A stretch of 64,000 nt of DNA, taken from contig NZ_BAABLF010000001.1 in assembly GCF_039544205.1 (NCBI RefSeq), positions 124,001 through 188,000 of the forward strand, written 5' to 3'. A program made the position numbers and the translations under genes. The stretch is from Ferrimonas gelatinilytica. GTDB lineage: Bacteria > Pseudomonadota > Gammaproteobacteria > Enterobacterales > Shewanellaceae. Positions 1 through 8,243 of this stretch are shown here, one piece after another (position 1 is the first letter of the stretch; every line of letters begins with the position of its first letter). The notes beneath the pieces were generated by a model. That model was not told the DNA's origin. It made no database searches and saw only the letters and a list, made by a program, of their open reading frames with translations.

Positions 1-555
1 GACGTTGAAATCGTAACCCAGTACCCAGCCCGCCATCAGACCGTTGTAGCCGGTGCCGGCAAAGTTGTTGCTTTCGATGTGAGCACCCAGGAACGGCTTG
101 AACCAGAAACCGGACTCGGTGAAGACGTTGTAGCGCAGACCCCCAACGTAGTTCTGCACCTGGAAGGTGTTCCCTTGAGAGCCGCTCTCATTCAGGGTGT
201 AAAGCTGACCGTAAACCTGCAGGTTATTCACACCGGTGTTCAGGCCAATGGTCCCTTTAGCGGCCAGGCGGAAACCGTCCGGTTTACCGTCTTTGTCACC
301 GTTACCGATGGAACCCGGGTTTTCCAGGTCGATGAAGCCGTACATTTCACCCCAGGAGAAGCCCGCGCCACCTTCCAGCTCCAGGAACAGGAAGTCTTCT
401 TTGAAGCCGTTGGACAGATCTTCGGCCTTGTTGCTCCAATCCAGGTAGTTTACGGAGGCAGAGCCAAACCCGTACAGGTATTCCGCAGAAGCCGGGGCGG
501 AGATAGACAGAGCCGCAGCGCCAGCCAGGGCCAAAGATTTCATTTTTTTCATCAT
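1..555 (-). CDS. Tsx-like nucleoside-specific outer membrane channel (partial)
   Basis: The gene is cut by the left window edge; 185 codons are visible. The product starts with a short Lys-rich stretch, a hydrophobic signal segment and an Ala-x-Ala cleavage region just before EYLYG. The mature part is rich in Gly and aromatic residues, as expected for an outer-membrane beta-barrel. It aligns along its whole visible length with the next gene (shared EYLYGF, NYLDW, GFKEDF, ELEGGAGF, GWV.GYDFN), so the two are tandem paralogues. Proximity to nupC supports a role in nucleoside passage across the outer membrane. Three ATGs lie close together (555, 552, 543), so the exact start is uncertain. A CRP-like site lies about 130 bases upstream. 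Confidence 0.85.
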   Translation of the reverse strand, partial: MMKKMKSLALAGAAALSISAPASAEYLYGFGSASVNYLDWSNKAEDLSNGFKEDFLFLELEGGAGFSWGEMYGFIDLENPGSIGNGDKDGKPDGFRLAAKGTIGLNTGVNNLQVYGQLYTLNESGSQGNTFQVQNYVGGLRYNVFTESGFWFKPFLGAHIESNNFAGTGYNGLMAGWVLGYDFNV

Positions 556-683
556 CAACCTACAAACCAAATAAGTGTGTTTCGTTATTTTTTTAATTCC
601 GTTTGCCTTCATCCCTGCTGGCGGAGGGAATTGTATTCAGCTAACAGATTGAAACAATCACAACTGTGACTTCCTGTTGAGAC

Positions 684-703
684 TTTGTGCGCTCGATCAC
701 ACT
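684..703. promoter_or_regulatory. Candidate CRP (cAMP receptor protein) site upstream of the tsx-like gene
   Basis: The core at 686-701 reads TGTGC-GCTCGA-TCACA, which differs from the CRP consensus TGTGA-N6-TCACA at one base. It lies about 130 bases upstream of the partial Tsx-like gene. Nucleoside uptake genes are classic CRP/CytR targets in Vibrio and enterics; regulation here is inferred from that. Confidence 0.5.
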
Positions 704-843
704 TCGGGGATAAATGGCGAGGCGGCGATCACTTTTGGGTGGGCGTGGCGCGTGGAGGGTTGTTCACGGGTGTGAATGCAAATCAGCGGCGCGCAGAATA
801 CCTCAGCTCTGGCGCGCCGCCATCTGGCGTCAGAAGAGTGGCG

Positions 844-1641
844 TTAGAAGTTGTACTTAAAGGTGTAGATAACGGCGTCTCCATATCCCCCCTGGCCCAG
901 CTTGTTGCGGAAGTAGCGATACTGAAGGCCCAGTGAGAAATTCTTCGGCAGGTGCCACCAGAGCGCCAAGGCACCGTTGTGGCCAACCTCACCGGAATTG
1001 GTCGGGATAAAGTTGCCATCGGGATCGGTGAAGCCGAGGTAGTTATCATCTCGGCCAAACTCGGTTTCATGCCAGTTGGTGACCGACAATTTCTGACTAC
1101 CGGCGTTGAAGTCATAGCCAAACACCCAGCCCAGCATGCCGCCATTGACGCCGGTCCAGCCGTCTGTGCGGGTATAGTTCAGTCCCAGGAACGGCGTCAT
1201 CCAGAAGCCGGAGTCGGTAAAGAGCTTGTAGCGCACACCAAACACGTTGGTGCTGTCGTAGAAACCATTACCCATGGCGTAGTAGGTCTGGAAGTAGGCC
1301 TGCCAGTTATTGACCAGGTTGTAACCGATGGAAAACTTGGAGGCGATCCTGAAGGTGCTGTTGCCGTAGAACCGGCCCCCTTCGCCGTCACTCTTCGAAT
1401 CGTTCCCGGCGAAGGTGTTCTCCATATCGAAAAAACCGTAGAAGTCGCCCCAATCAAAGCCAGCTCCCCCCTCCAGCTCGATATAGTAGAAATCCTCTTT
1501 AAACCCCCCGGAGTTTCGCTCTGTCTTGGTGGTCCAATCCAGGTAATTGACATTCAGGTCCGCAAAGCCGTACAGGTATTCCGCCTGCGCCGGGGGCAAC
1601 AGAAGCACGGCGAAAGCGGCCAGGGTCGCTATCTTCTTCAT
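844..1641 (-). CDS. Tsx-like nucleoside-specific outer membrane channel
   Basis: Complete protein of about 265 residues. It has a signal peptide ending in AQA before EYLYG, a Gly/Tyr/Trp-rich barrel body and a C-terminal aromatic strand ending YTFKYNF; the terminal Phe is typical for substrates of the BAM machinery. It is a paralogue of the partial gene at 1-555. Three consecutive ATGs (1647, 1644, 1641) follow a GAGGAG ribosome-binding site; the third has the best spacing and is used here. nupC lies directly upstream on the same strand with a terminator between, so inner- and outer-membrane nucleoside uptake are encoded together. Whether it is Tsx proper or an OmpK-like relative cannot be decided by eye. 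Confidence 0.87.
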   Translation of the reverse strand: MKKIATLAAFAVLLLPPAQAEYLYGFADLNVNYLDWTTKTERNSGGFKEDFYYIELEGGAGFDWGDFYGFFDMENTFAGNDSKSDGEGGRFYGNSTFRIASKFSIGYNLVNNWQAYFQTYYAMGNGFYDSTNVFGVRYKLFTDSGFWMTPFLGLNYTRTDGWTGVNGGMLGWVFGYDFNAGSQKLSVTNWHETEFGRDDNYLGFTDPDGNFIPTNSGEVGHNGALALWWHLPKNFSLGLQYRYFRNKLGQGGYGDAVIYTFKYNF

Positions 1642-1754
1642 CATCATCTCCTCGCTCTTTTGCCCAGACGACAGGGCGGCAAAGACCCCCCTGCTCGGGC
1701 CTGTTAAACCTTAGTCGAGCACGCCTGTTCCGCCACCGGGCCGGAGCAAACACA

Positions 1755-1786
1755 CAAAAAAGCGGCCACCCCAAGGGGTGGCCGCT
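1755..1786 (-). terminator. Rho-independent terminator after nupC
   Basis: Perfect 11-bp stem GCGGCCACCCC / GGGGTGGCCGC (1762-1772 and 1775-1785) with a 2-base loop. On the minus strand it is followed by a T-run, so it ends nupC before the tsx-like gene. Confidence 0.85.
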
Positions 1787-1805
1787 CAATCGATGAAAGC
1801 GAGAG

Positions 1806-3047
1806 TTACAGGGCCAGGAACAGGCCAGCCAGGGTCGCGCTCATCAGGTTGGACAGGGAACCGGCAATCACCGCACGCAGGCCCAGTTGAGCCAGGTCGT
1901 GACGACGGTTCGGCGCCATGGCACCCAGGCCACCGAGCAGGATGGCGATAGAGCTCAGGTTGGCGAAGCCACAGAGGGCGAAGGAGAGGATCGCCTGGGT
2001 CCGTGCGCTCATCTCAACGCCGTTGATCAGCGCTTCACCGCTCAGGTAAGGAGCCAGGTTGATGTACGCCACAAACTCGTTCACGACGATCTTCTGACCG
2101 ATGAAGGAGCCCGCAGTCAGGGCCTCTTCCCACGGCACACCCATCAGGAAGGCCAGCGGCGAGAAGATGTAACCCAGGATGATCTCCAGGCTCAGGCCGT
2201 CAACACCGAACAGACCACCGGCCCAACCGATAATGCCGTTGACCATGGCGATAAGACCGATGAACGCCAGCAGCATGGCACCCACGTTCAGGGCCAGTTG
2301 CAGACCGGAGGAGGCACCGGCTGCTGCGGCATCCAGCACGTTGGCCGGTTTGTCTTCCGGCTCGGCCAGGTCCTGTACGTCCTGCTTGGCAGTTTCCGTT
2401 TCAGGCTCCATCAGCTTGGCCATCAACAGACCACCCGGCGCCGCCATGAAGGAGGCCGCAATCAGGTACTCCAGCGGTACACCCAGACCGGCGTAGCCCG
2501 CCAGAACGGAACCGGCCACGGAGGCCAGGCCACCTGTCATGATGGCGAACAGTTCGGAGCGGGTCATGGTGGCGATAAAGGGACGAACCACCAGGGGCGC
2601 TTCAGTCTGGCCCACGAAGATGTTGGCAGTGGCAGACATGGACTCGGGACGAGAGGTACCCAGCGCCTTCTGCAGGGCACCACCGATTACACGGATAATC
2701 CACTGCATTACGCCGATGTAATAGAGCACGGCAATCAGGGAAGAGAAGAAGACGATGATCGGCAGCACGTTTACGGCGAAGATAAAGCCGACTTTAAACG
2801 CAGCCAGGTCGCCGAACAGGAAGCTGATACCATCGTTGGCGTAGCCAATAACCGAGGAAACAGCCTCAGAAATTCTGCCGAGGATAACCTGTCCAACCGG
2901 CACGTAAAGGACGAATGCCCCCAGAGCCGCCTGAATTGCAAAGGCGCCACCCACGGTACGCCAGTTAATCGCACTGCGGTTTGAAGACAAACCGAAGGCA
3001 ATGGCCAGCAGGGTCAGGATCCCCACCAAACTCATTACTACACTCAT
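1806..3047 (-). CDS. nupC: NupC concentrative nucleoside transporter
   Basis: 413-residue polytopic inner-membrane protein of the concentrative nucleoside transporter (CNT) family, which imports nucleosides with protons or sodium. It begins with a hydrophobic helix and a basic loop (SSNRSAINWR), and has many membrane segments. The family signatures GQTEAPLVVRPF (GQTE at about 146-149) and NEFVAYINL in the C-terminal half are both present. Length matches the usual 400-425 residues. The start at 3047 is an ATG with a GGATATTGGG-like ribosome-binding site; an in-frame ATG 12 bases further in is possible. With the two downstream Tsx-like porins it forms a nucleoside-uptake cluster. A half CRP-like motif (TGTGA at about 3165) lies roughly 120 bases upstream but is weak. 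Confidence 0.93.
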   Translation of the reverse strand: MSVVMSLVGILTLLAIAFGLSSNRSAINWRTVGGAFAIQAALGAFVLYVPVGQVILGRISEAVSSVIGYANDGISFLFGDLAAFKVGFIFAVNVLPIIVFFSSLIAVLYYIGVMQWIIRVIGGALQKALGTSRPESMSATANIFVGQTEAPLVVRPFIATMTRSELFAIMTGGLASVAGSVLAGYAGLGVPLEYLIAASFMAAPGGLLMAKLMEPETETAKQDVQDLAEPEDKPANVLDAAAAGASSGLQLALNVGAMLLAFIGLIAMVNGIIGWAGGLFGVDGLSLEIILGYIFSPLAFLMGVPWEEALTAGSFIGQKIVVNEFVAYINLAPYLSGEALINGVEMSARTQAILSFALCGFANLSSIAILLGGLGAMAPNRRHDLAQLGLRAVIAGSLSNLMSATLAGLFLAL

Positions 3048-3306
3048 GAACCCAATATCCTCTAATTATTTTGATGGACTTGATGTTATCTGCACATCAA
3101 CCCGCAGAATCGGGCGGATTATACTGGTCCGCCCACCAAATTACTTCGAATATCCCAGATAAAGTGTGATCACCGCATCATTCTGAACGGAATTTCTCAT
3201 TGCCGGAACACTTCATCACAGGGTTTAACAGAGAGGTCTAACACAATGGGGGTGAACGAAGCTCACCTCAGTGATGCAGTAACCATAGCAGTTCTGCCCA
3301 TCACCA

Positions 3307-4077
3307 TTAGAGGCCATGCCAACGGGGAAAGAGTGACCGCGTGTTGTTGAGGATCTGTTCGCAGAGGGCGTTTTCAGACACGCTTCGTAACCGCGCCAAC
3401 TCCGACAGTACCCGGGGCAGACGGGCAGGTTCATTGGCCTGACCCTGAAACCCCTCGAGGGGCATATCCGGACTGTCGGTTTCCAACAGCAGGGAATCGG
3501 CGGGCAGTTGGGCCACGGTGTTGCGGGTTTTGGCTGCCCTGGGGTAGGTGATGACGCCACCGATCCCGAGCTTCAAACCGTGGCGCAGGTACTGTTTGGC
3601 CAGCTCAGGACTGCCGCTGAAGGCGTGAATCACGCCACCGGCGCTGGGGGGATGACGCTTTAACAGCGCAAGCAGTTCGTTATGAGCCTGGCGCACATGC
3701 AGGATGATGGGCAGTTCGTGGCGTCGCGCCAGCCCCAACTGTGCTTCACACAGACTGACCTGCTCTGCCATCGGCAACACCCCGGACACCTTGTCCAGTC
3801 CGCACTCACCAATGGCCACGTAGGGGTGGGGAGACTGGAGGCGCTGCGCCATGGCGTCCAGATCCGTCTGGCGATGCGCAAAACAGGGGTGTAATCCGAT
3901 GGCCACCGCCACCTTGGGCAGGTTCGAGCGCCGCTCCAGTCCGGACCAGTGGCCTCGCTGCACGGCCGGGATCAGGCACCCTTGGACGCCGAGCTTTTCG
4001 GCCCGCGCCAACACCGCTTCATACTCCTCGGCCAGCGGGGGCAGGTCCAGGTGGCAGTGGCTATCGACCAGCTTCAT
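3307..4077 (-). CDS. TatD-family metal-dependent hydrolase (YjjV-like)
   Basis: About 256 residues from MKLVDSHCHLD; the open frame runs 15 codons further upstream but without family-like sequence. The TatD metal-ligand set is visible: HCH at residues 7-9, GECGLDK, the His in ILHVRQAH, HAFSGS and the Asp in ETDSP. TatD proteins are metal-dependent DNases or phosphoesterases of the amidohydrolase superfamily. The sequence is closer to the YjjV type than to TatD itself, judged by eye. The start overlaps the end of the small DUF5363-like gene by 17 bases, which suggests translational coupling. Confidence 0.88.
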   Translation of the reverse strand: MKLVDSHCHLDLPPLAEEYEAVLARAEKLGVQGCLIPAVQRGHWSGLERRSNLPKVAVAIGLHPCFAHRQTDLDAMAQRLQSPHPYVAIGECGLDKVSGVLPMAEQVSLCEAQLGLARRHELPIILHVRQAHNELLALLKRHPPSAGGVIHAFSGSPELAKQYLRHGLKLGIGGVITYPRAAKTRNTVAQLPADSLLLETDSPDMPLEGFQGQANEPARLPRVLSELARLRSVSENALCEQILNNTRSLFPRWHGL

Positions 4078-4240
4078 CCCGCGGCCTCTCTGACGCCACC
4101 GGGGCTCTTTCACCGCCCTCACGGATGGCCCGCTGTGCCCGCTCCGATAAGGGAACGCAGCAACGTCGGTTCTCCGGCGTCAGGCCAAGCCCATCCAAAA
4201 AGTCGCAGTAGCGACGCCACAACGCTTTGAACCACCCCAT
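4061..4240 (-). CDS. Small DUF5363-like protein
   Basis: 59 residues starting MGWFKALWRRYC. The motif LGLTPENRRCCVP matches what I recall of DUF5363, a short cysteine-containing family in Vibrio and Shewanella. The function is unknown. It carries a basic/aromatic N-terminus and a disordered, charged C-terminal tail. The second ATG (4240) is preferred over 4246 because the GGGAG ribosome-binding site is about 6 bases before it. It overlaps the TatD-family gene by 17 bases. The family assignment is from memory and should be treated as moderate. Confidence 0.6.
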   Translation of the reverse strand: MGWFKALWRRYCDFLDGLGLTPENRRCCVPLSERAQRAIREGGERAPVASERPRDEAGR

Positions 4241-4339
4241 CTTCATCTCCCAACACCACCTTGGGTCCCACTATAACCGCTGAGATTCAAACCAACATCT
4301 TTCCAGGCCTCTGCCGCTCTCTGAACAGCGTGGCGAAAT

Positions 4340-4349
4340 AGTTGCGAGT
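4340..4349. promoter_or_regulatory. Candidate MarR operator near the regulator gene
   Basis: AGTTGCGAGT matches 8 of 10 bases of the perfect palindrome AGTTGCAACT found just upstream of hmgA (8109-8118). It lies 44 bases before the marR-type ATG, a position suited to autoregulation. Function is inferred. Confidence 0.35.
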
Positions 4350-4393
4350 GAGAGTATTTTCTCGGCACAATGAGATAAAGCAACGGAGGCTAG

Positions 4394-4837
4394 ATGGAAC
4401 CCTTTAATCTTCAGGAGTTTATCCCATATCGCTTGGCCAGATTGTCGGGGCGGGTCAGCCGCTCCCTGGCACAGACCTACCGCAAAGAGGGATTGGCCAC
4501 CGTCCATTGGCGGATCCTGGCGCAACTGGCGGATAACCCCGGCCTGACCGCGGTGGAGGTGGGTCGCCGTATCGATCTTGAGAAGAGCAAGATCTCCAGG
4601 GCGCTGGCCGCCATGGAAGCCAAGGGCTGGCTGGAACGGCGCCGGGATCCCAGCGATCAACGCGCCGCCATCATCACCCTCACCGCTCCAGGCTGGGCCC
4701 TGTTTCACCGGATCCGTCCCATGGCCCAGGCCTGGGAGGCAAAGCTGCTCGACACCCTGCCCGCCGAGACCCGGCAACAGCTGCTCGCGCTCATCGAAAG
4801 CCTGGAGCAGCGTCTGGATCAGACCGAGTCAGGCTGA
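4394..4837 (+). CDS. MarR-family transcriptional regulator, likely controls homogentisate degradation
   Basis: 147-residue protein with the MarR layout: an N-terminal dimer helix, a winged helix-turn-helix (VHWRILAQLADNPGLTAVEVG, then DLEKSKISRALAAME, positions about 37-75) and the beta-wing (RRRDPSDQRAAIITLT). The Asp-Arg pair in the wing (DPSDQR) is the classic MarR hallmark. A GGAGG ribosome-binding site sits before the ATG. It is convergent with maiA and overlaps it by 19 bases. The position beside hmgA-fahA-maiA resembles the MarR regulators called HmgQ/HmgR in related bacteria, so it probably senses an aromatic catabolite; this is inference. Confidence 0.85.
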   Translation: MEPFNLQEFIPYRLARLSGRVSRSLAQTYRKEGLATVHWRILAQLADNPGLTAVEVGRRIDLEKSKISRALAAMEAKGWLERRRDPSDQRAAIITLTAPGWALFHRIRPMAQAWEAKLLDTLPAETRQQLLALIESLEQRLDQTESG

Positions 4838-5448
4838 TTGCCCGGCTGGGCCGCGATGAACTCCGGCAAACGGTTGCAGGCTTCGTAGCTGGCTTGAAGA
4901 GTGGGGAAAGCATTCATATCCACACCAAAGCGCAGCGCATTAAACACCTGGGGAATGAGGTAAACCTGCAGCCAGCTAAGGCGCTCTGGACGGTAACTGG
5001 GGCTGGTACTCAACCCCTGCTCCAGGACGCCAAAACCCTCCTCTATCCAGTGCCGGATCCAGGCCTCCTTGCCCGCATCATCCACCCCCAGCTCCGCCTT
5101 CAGGTAATTGAGCACCCGCAGGTTGCAGATGGGGTGGATGTCGCAACCGATCAGCTGACACCAGGCCCGGACCTGTGCGGCCTCCAGCGGATCCGACGGC
5201 AGCAGCGCCGGCTCCGGGTGACTCTGCTCCAGGTACTCCAGGATGGCGCCAGACTGGGTCAACACCTGCCCCCCGTCCAGCTCCAGCGCCGGCACCAACC
5301 GCTGTGGGTTGATCGCCGCATAGTCGCTCAGCCGCTGCTCACCGGCAAGCAGGTTCACCGGCACCGACTCGTAAGCGATTCCCTTAAGATTCAGTGCCAG
5401 CCGGACCCGGTAAGCGGCGGAGGAGCGGAAGTAACCGTAAAGTTTCAT
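4819..5448 (-). CDS. maiA: Maleylacetoacetate isomerase (zeta-class GST)
   Basis: 209 residues. Converts maleylacetoacetate to fumarylacetoacetate with glutathione, the second step of homogentisate breakdown. The N-terminal thioredoxin-like domain starts MKLYGYFRSSAAYRVRLAL, with the zeta-class active-site Ser pair at residues 9-10; NPQRLVPALELD, then SGAILEYLE follow, and an all-helical C-terminal domain. Length is typical (about 210). It is the last gene of the operon: its ATG overlaps the fahA stop in an ATGA arrangement, giving tight translational coupling. Its 3' end overlaps the convergent marR-type gene. Confidence 0.93.
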   Translation of the reverse strand: MKLYGYFRSSAAYRVRLALNLKGIAYESVPVNLLAGEQRLSDYAAINPQRLVPALELDGGQVLTQSGAILEYLEQSHPEPALLPSDPLEAAQVRAWCQLIGCDIHPICNLRVLNYLKAELGVDDAGKEAWIRHWIEEGFGVLEQGLSTSPSYRPERLSWLQVYLIPQVFNALRFGVDMNAFPTLQASYEACNRLPEFIAAQPGNQPDSV

Positions 5449-6773
5449 TCCCCCTCCCGACGACGGGCCGGTAGCACCGTCCCCCGGACCTCACCGAAAC
5501 CGATCCGTACCGCGCCCGGTGCTTCGCAGAAGCCTCGCATCACCACGGTATCGCCATCCTCCAGAAAGAGCCGCTCCTCACCGTTGTCCAGCTTCAGTGG
5601 CTGCTTACCACCCTGGGTCAGCTCCAGCAAAGAGCCCGCCTCCTCGGGCAGGGGGCCGGACTGGGTGCCCGTCCCCAGCAGATCGCCGGGCATCAGGTTA
5701 CAGCCGTTGACACTGTGATGGGTCACCATCTGGGCTGGCGTCCAGTAGGAGTGCCGGAAGTTGGAGCGGGCCAGCTGCTGCGGCGCCAGTCCCTGCTCCG
5801 CCATCCCGGCGGTTTGCAAGCAACACTCCAGCTCGATATCCAGCGCACCCTGGGCCCGGTTATGCTCAGAGTCCAGGTAGGGCAACGGCGCCGGATCTCC
5901 CTCGGGGCGGGTAAACGCCTGGCGGAAGGGAGCCAGGGCCTCCAGGGTGACAATCCAGGGTGAGATGGTGGACGCAAAGCTCTTGGCCAGGAAGGGACCG
6001 AGCGGCTGGTACTCCCACGCCTGAAGATCCCGGGCTGACCAGTCATTGAGCAGACAGAGACCAAATATCTGGTCCTCAGCCTGGGTCATGCTGATGGGCG
6101 CACCCAGCTCATTGCCGGTTCCCACCAGGATCCCCATCTCCAGTTCGTAATCCAGCCGGCGGCTGGGCGCCAGGCTCGGCTCGGCGGCATCCGGCGCCTT
6201 GACCTGGCCCTGTGGACGATGAAACGCCTGGCCAGAGACATCGATGGAGGAAGCGCGGCCGTGGTAACCGATGGGCACCCACTTGTAGTTGGGCAGCAGG
6301 GGGTTGTCCGGTCGGAACAGCTTCCCAACCGCCGTGGCATGATGGATGGAGGAGTAGAAGTCGGTGTAGTCCCCGATGACACAGGGCAGGTCATACCGCA
6401 CTTCCGCCATCGGCACCAGGCACTGGGCGAACGCCTCCGCGTCCTCCGCGCCCTCGCGCAGGGCCCGGGAGAGGGCCAGGCGCAGCGCCGACCAGGCAGA
6501 GGGGCCCATCGACATCAGCAGATTCAGGTAGGGCTGGCTGGCCGCCTCCAAGGCTTCTGCCGCCAGGCCAATGAAGGGGCGCAGGCGTTGCAGGGCTGCC
6601 AGGTCGAGCACCTGGTCGCCGATGGCGACGCCACCGCGCATGGCGTTCTCCTCATCCTGGCGGCAGAACACCGCAAACGGCAGGTTCTGGATGGGGAAGT
6701 CACACCCCTCCTGGTTGGCGCTGTCCACCCAACTGCGCAGGCTGGGATCATGGGTCTCGTTCAGTAGTGTCAT
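5445..6773 (-). CDS. fahA: Fumarylacetoacetase
   Basis: 442 residues; hydrolyses fumarylacetoacetate to fumarate and acetoacetate, the final step of tyrosine degradation. The N-terminal SH3-like domain (LPFAVFCRQDE, GVAIGDQVLDL) is followed by the mixed-beta-roll hydrolase domain with DYTDFYSS (metal and catalytic region), GYHGRASS, a Glu-rich metal site at YELEMGILVG and PLGPFLAKSF. Length fits bacterial and animal Fah (about 415-440). The start at 6773 is an ATG 10 bases after the hmgA stop, and the gene ends in a 4-base overlap with maiA. Confidence 0.95.
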   Translation of the reverse strand: MTLLNETHDPSLRSWVDSANQEGCDFPIQNLPFAVFCRQDEENAMRGGVAIGDQVLDLAALQRLRPFIGLAAEALEAASQPYLNLLMSMGPSAWSALRLALSRALREGAEDAEAFAQCLVPMAEVRYDLPCVIGDYTDFYSSIHHATAVGKLFRPDNPLLPNYKWVPIGYHGRASSIDVSGQAFHRPQGQVKAPDAAEPSLAPSRRLDYELEMGILVGTGNELGAPISMTQAEDQIFGLCLLNDWSARDLQAWEYQPLGPFLAKSFASTISPWIVTLEALAPFRQAFTRPEGDPAPLPYLDSEHNRAQGALDIELECCLQTAGMAEQGLAPQQLARSNFRHSYWTPAQMVTHHSVNGCNLMPGDLLGTGTQSGPLPEEAGSLLELTQGGKQPLKLDNGEERLFLEDGDTVVMRGFCEAPGAVRIGFGEVRGTVLPARRREGE

Positions 6774-6783
6774 GGTTAATCCT

Positions 6784-8094
6784 TTAACGGTGTCCGTTGA
6801 ATTGGCTCTCCAGGCCCTGCCAGCACTGAGCGTAATCCTGCTGGCGTAGCGTGCTGTTCAGGGCGTGGGGCGTGGGCTCGAGCAGGTAGCGGGATTCCAG
6901 CATAAAGGCCAGGGTATCCCGGTAACGCTCGGGCTTAAGATCGGTGGTACTCCCCTGGGCATGCACGGCGGCATCGGGCCCGTGAGGTGTCATGCAGTTG
7001 TGCAGGCTCATGCCGCCGGGCAAAAAGCCGTCGGCCTTGGCGTCGTATTGTCCCTTAATCAGACCCATAAACTCGCTCATCACATTGCGATGGAACCACG
7101 GGGGTCGGAAAGTGTGCTCCGCCACCATCCAGCGGGGTGGGAAGATCACGAAGTCCAGGTTGGCCCAACCCGCGGTATCGCTGGGGGAGGTGAGCACGGT
7201 GAAGATGGAGGGGTCTGGATGGTCGAAGCTGACGCTGCCCATCACGTTAAAACGCGACAACTCATATTTGTAGGGCGCGCTGTTCCCTGTCCAGGCCACC
7301 ACATCGAAGGGGGAGTGGGACAGGGGGGCGGAATGAAAGCCACCGGCAAACTTGCAGAACAGTTGGTGCGGCGCCTTCCTGTCCTCAAACCAGGCCACCG
7401 GATAGAGAAAGTCACGCTCGTTAGCGAAACCGTTGGCGCCCACCGGGCCGCGCTCCGGCAGGGTCAAGGGAGCACCATAGTTTTCCGCCAGGTAACCTCG
7501 CAGGGGCCCGTTTACCGGATCAACCTTGAACTTGACCCCCCTTGGGATCACCGCGATCTCCCCCGGCGCCACCTGCAGGCGACCAAACTCGGTGAACAGT
7601 GACAGCTCCCCCTGCTCCGGCAGAAGCAGCAGTTCGCCATCGGCGTTGTAAAACGCACTATCCCCCATGCCCCGGTTGGCCTGATAGAGGTGGATCGCCA
7701 GGCCGCACTGGCTGCGGGCATCGCCGTTAACCGCAACGGTGGTTACCCCTTCAATAAAAGTGAGCGGTTGCTCCGGGGCGGGTGGGGGACTCCAGCGCAT
7801 CGGCTCCGGCGAGGGATGCCCCCCCTGAAGTGGTGCAGTCAGCCAATTTGACTGGGACCAGGGGGTAAAACCGCCCATCACGACCGAGGGGCGCAACCGG
7901 TAGGTCCAGCTACGACGATTATGCGCCCGGGGCGCTGTGAACGCCGTGGTGCTGAACTGTTCAGCATAGAGTCCGTAGGGGCAGCGTTGGGGGCTGAACT
8001 GCCCTTTTGGCAACGCCCCGTCCAGGGCCTCGGTTTCGTGTTCGCTGCCAAAGCCAGTCAGGTATTGCAGTGCGGCGACGGTCATCCTTTCCAT
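6784..8094 (-). CDS. hmgA: Homogentisate 1,2-dioxygenase
   Basis: 436 residues. Opens the aromatic ring of homogentisate using Fe(II) and O2, giving maleylacetoacetate. The N-terminal motif YLTGFGSEHETEALDGALP is characteristic, and the iron-ligand region FRPPWFHRNVMSEFMGLIKG (His and Glu) is intact, followed by PGGMSLHNCMTPHGPDA. It is the first gene of the operon. Two in-frame ATGs (8094 and 8085) are plausible starts. A perfect 10-bp palindrome lies 15 bases upstream and is the likely binding site of the MarR-type regulator. No 4-hydroxyphenylpyruvate dioxygenase is present in the window, so the preceding pathway step must be encoded elsewhere. Confidence 0.96.
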   Translation of the reverse strand: MERMTVAALQYLTGFGSEHETEALDGALPKGQFSPQRCPYGLYAEQFSTTAFTAPRAHNRRSWTYRLRPSVVMGGFTPWSQSNWLTAPLQGGHPSPEPMRWSPPPAPEQPLTFIEGVTTVAVNGDARSQCGLAIHLYQANRGMGDSAFYNADGELLLLPEQGELSLFTEFGRLQVAPGEIAVIPRGVKFKVDPVNGPLRGYLAENYGAPLTLPERGPVGANGFANERDFLYPVAWFEDRKAPHQLFCKFAGGFHSAPLSHSPFDVVAWTGNSAPYKYELSRFNVMGSVSFDHPDPSIFTVLTSPSDTAGWANLDFVIFPPRWMVAEHTFRPPWFHRNVMSEFMGLIKGQYDAKADGFLPGGMSLHNCMTPHGPDAAVHAQGSTTDLKPERYRDTLAFMLESRYLLEPTPHALNSTLRQQDYAQCWQGLESQFNGHR

Positions 8095-8102
8095 CCACTA
8101 TT

Positions 8103-8120
8103 TGTTGCAGTTGCAACTAA
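8103..8120. promoter_or_regulatory. Palindromic operator candidate upstream of hmgA
   Basis: The region contains AGTTGCAACT (8109-8118), a perfect 10-bp palindrome, overlapping a second inverted repeat GTTGCA-GT-TGCAAC. A near match occurs upstream of the marR-type gene. The size and symmetry fit a MarR-dimer site. Confidence 0.5.
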
Positions 8121-8194
8121 CTTAGCCTTCCCGGCCCCCGGGATCAAGCCTCTCCCCTGCCCCTGCTGACGGAACGCCACTGAGGCCAAACGAC

Positions 8195-8221
8195 AATGGG
8201 CAGCCGAAGCTGCCCATTTTT
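8195..8221 (-). terminator. Hairpin terminator downstream of prfC
   Basis: 9-bp stem ATGGGCAGC / GCTGCCCAT with CGAA/TTCG tetraloop (8196-8217). The T-run is stronger on the plus strand, so it may act mainly on plus-strand read-through; on the minus strand the U-tract is weak. Confidence 0.5.
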
Positions 8222-8243
8222 GACGGATCGCCAAAAGGCGGCA

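Noticed and set aside
3160..3180. CRP site upstream of nupC
   Set aside because: Only the left half (TGTGA) is good; the right half is poor, so it is mentioned but not annotated.
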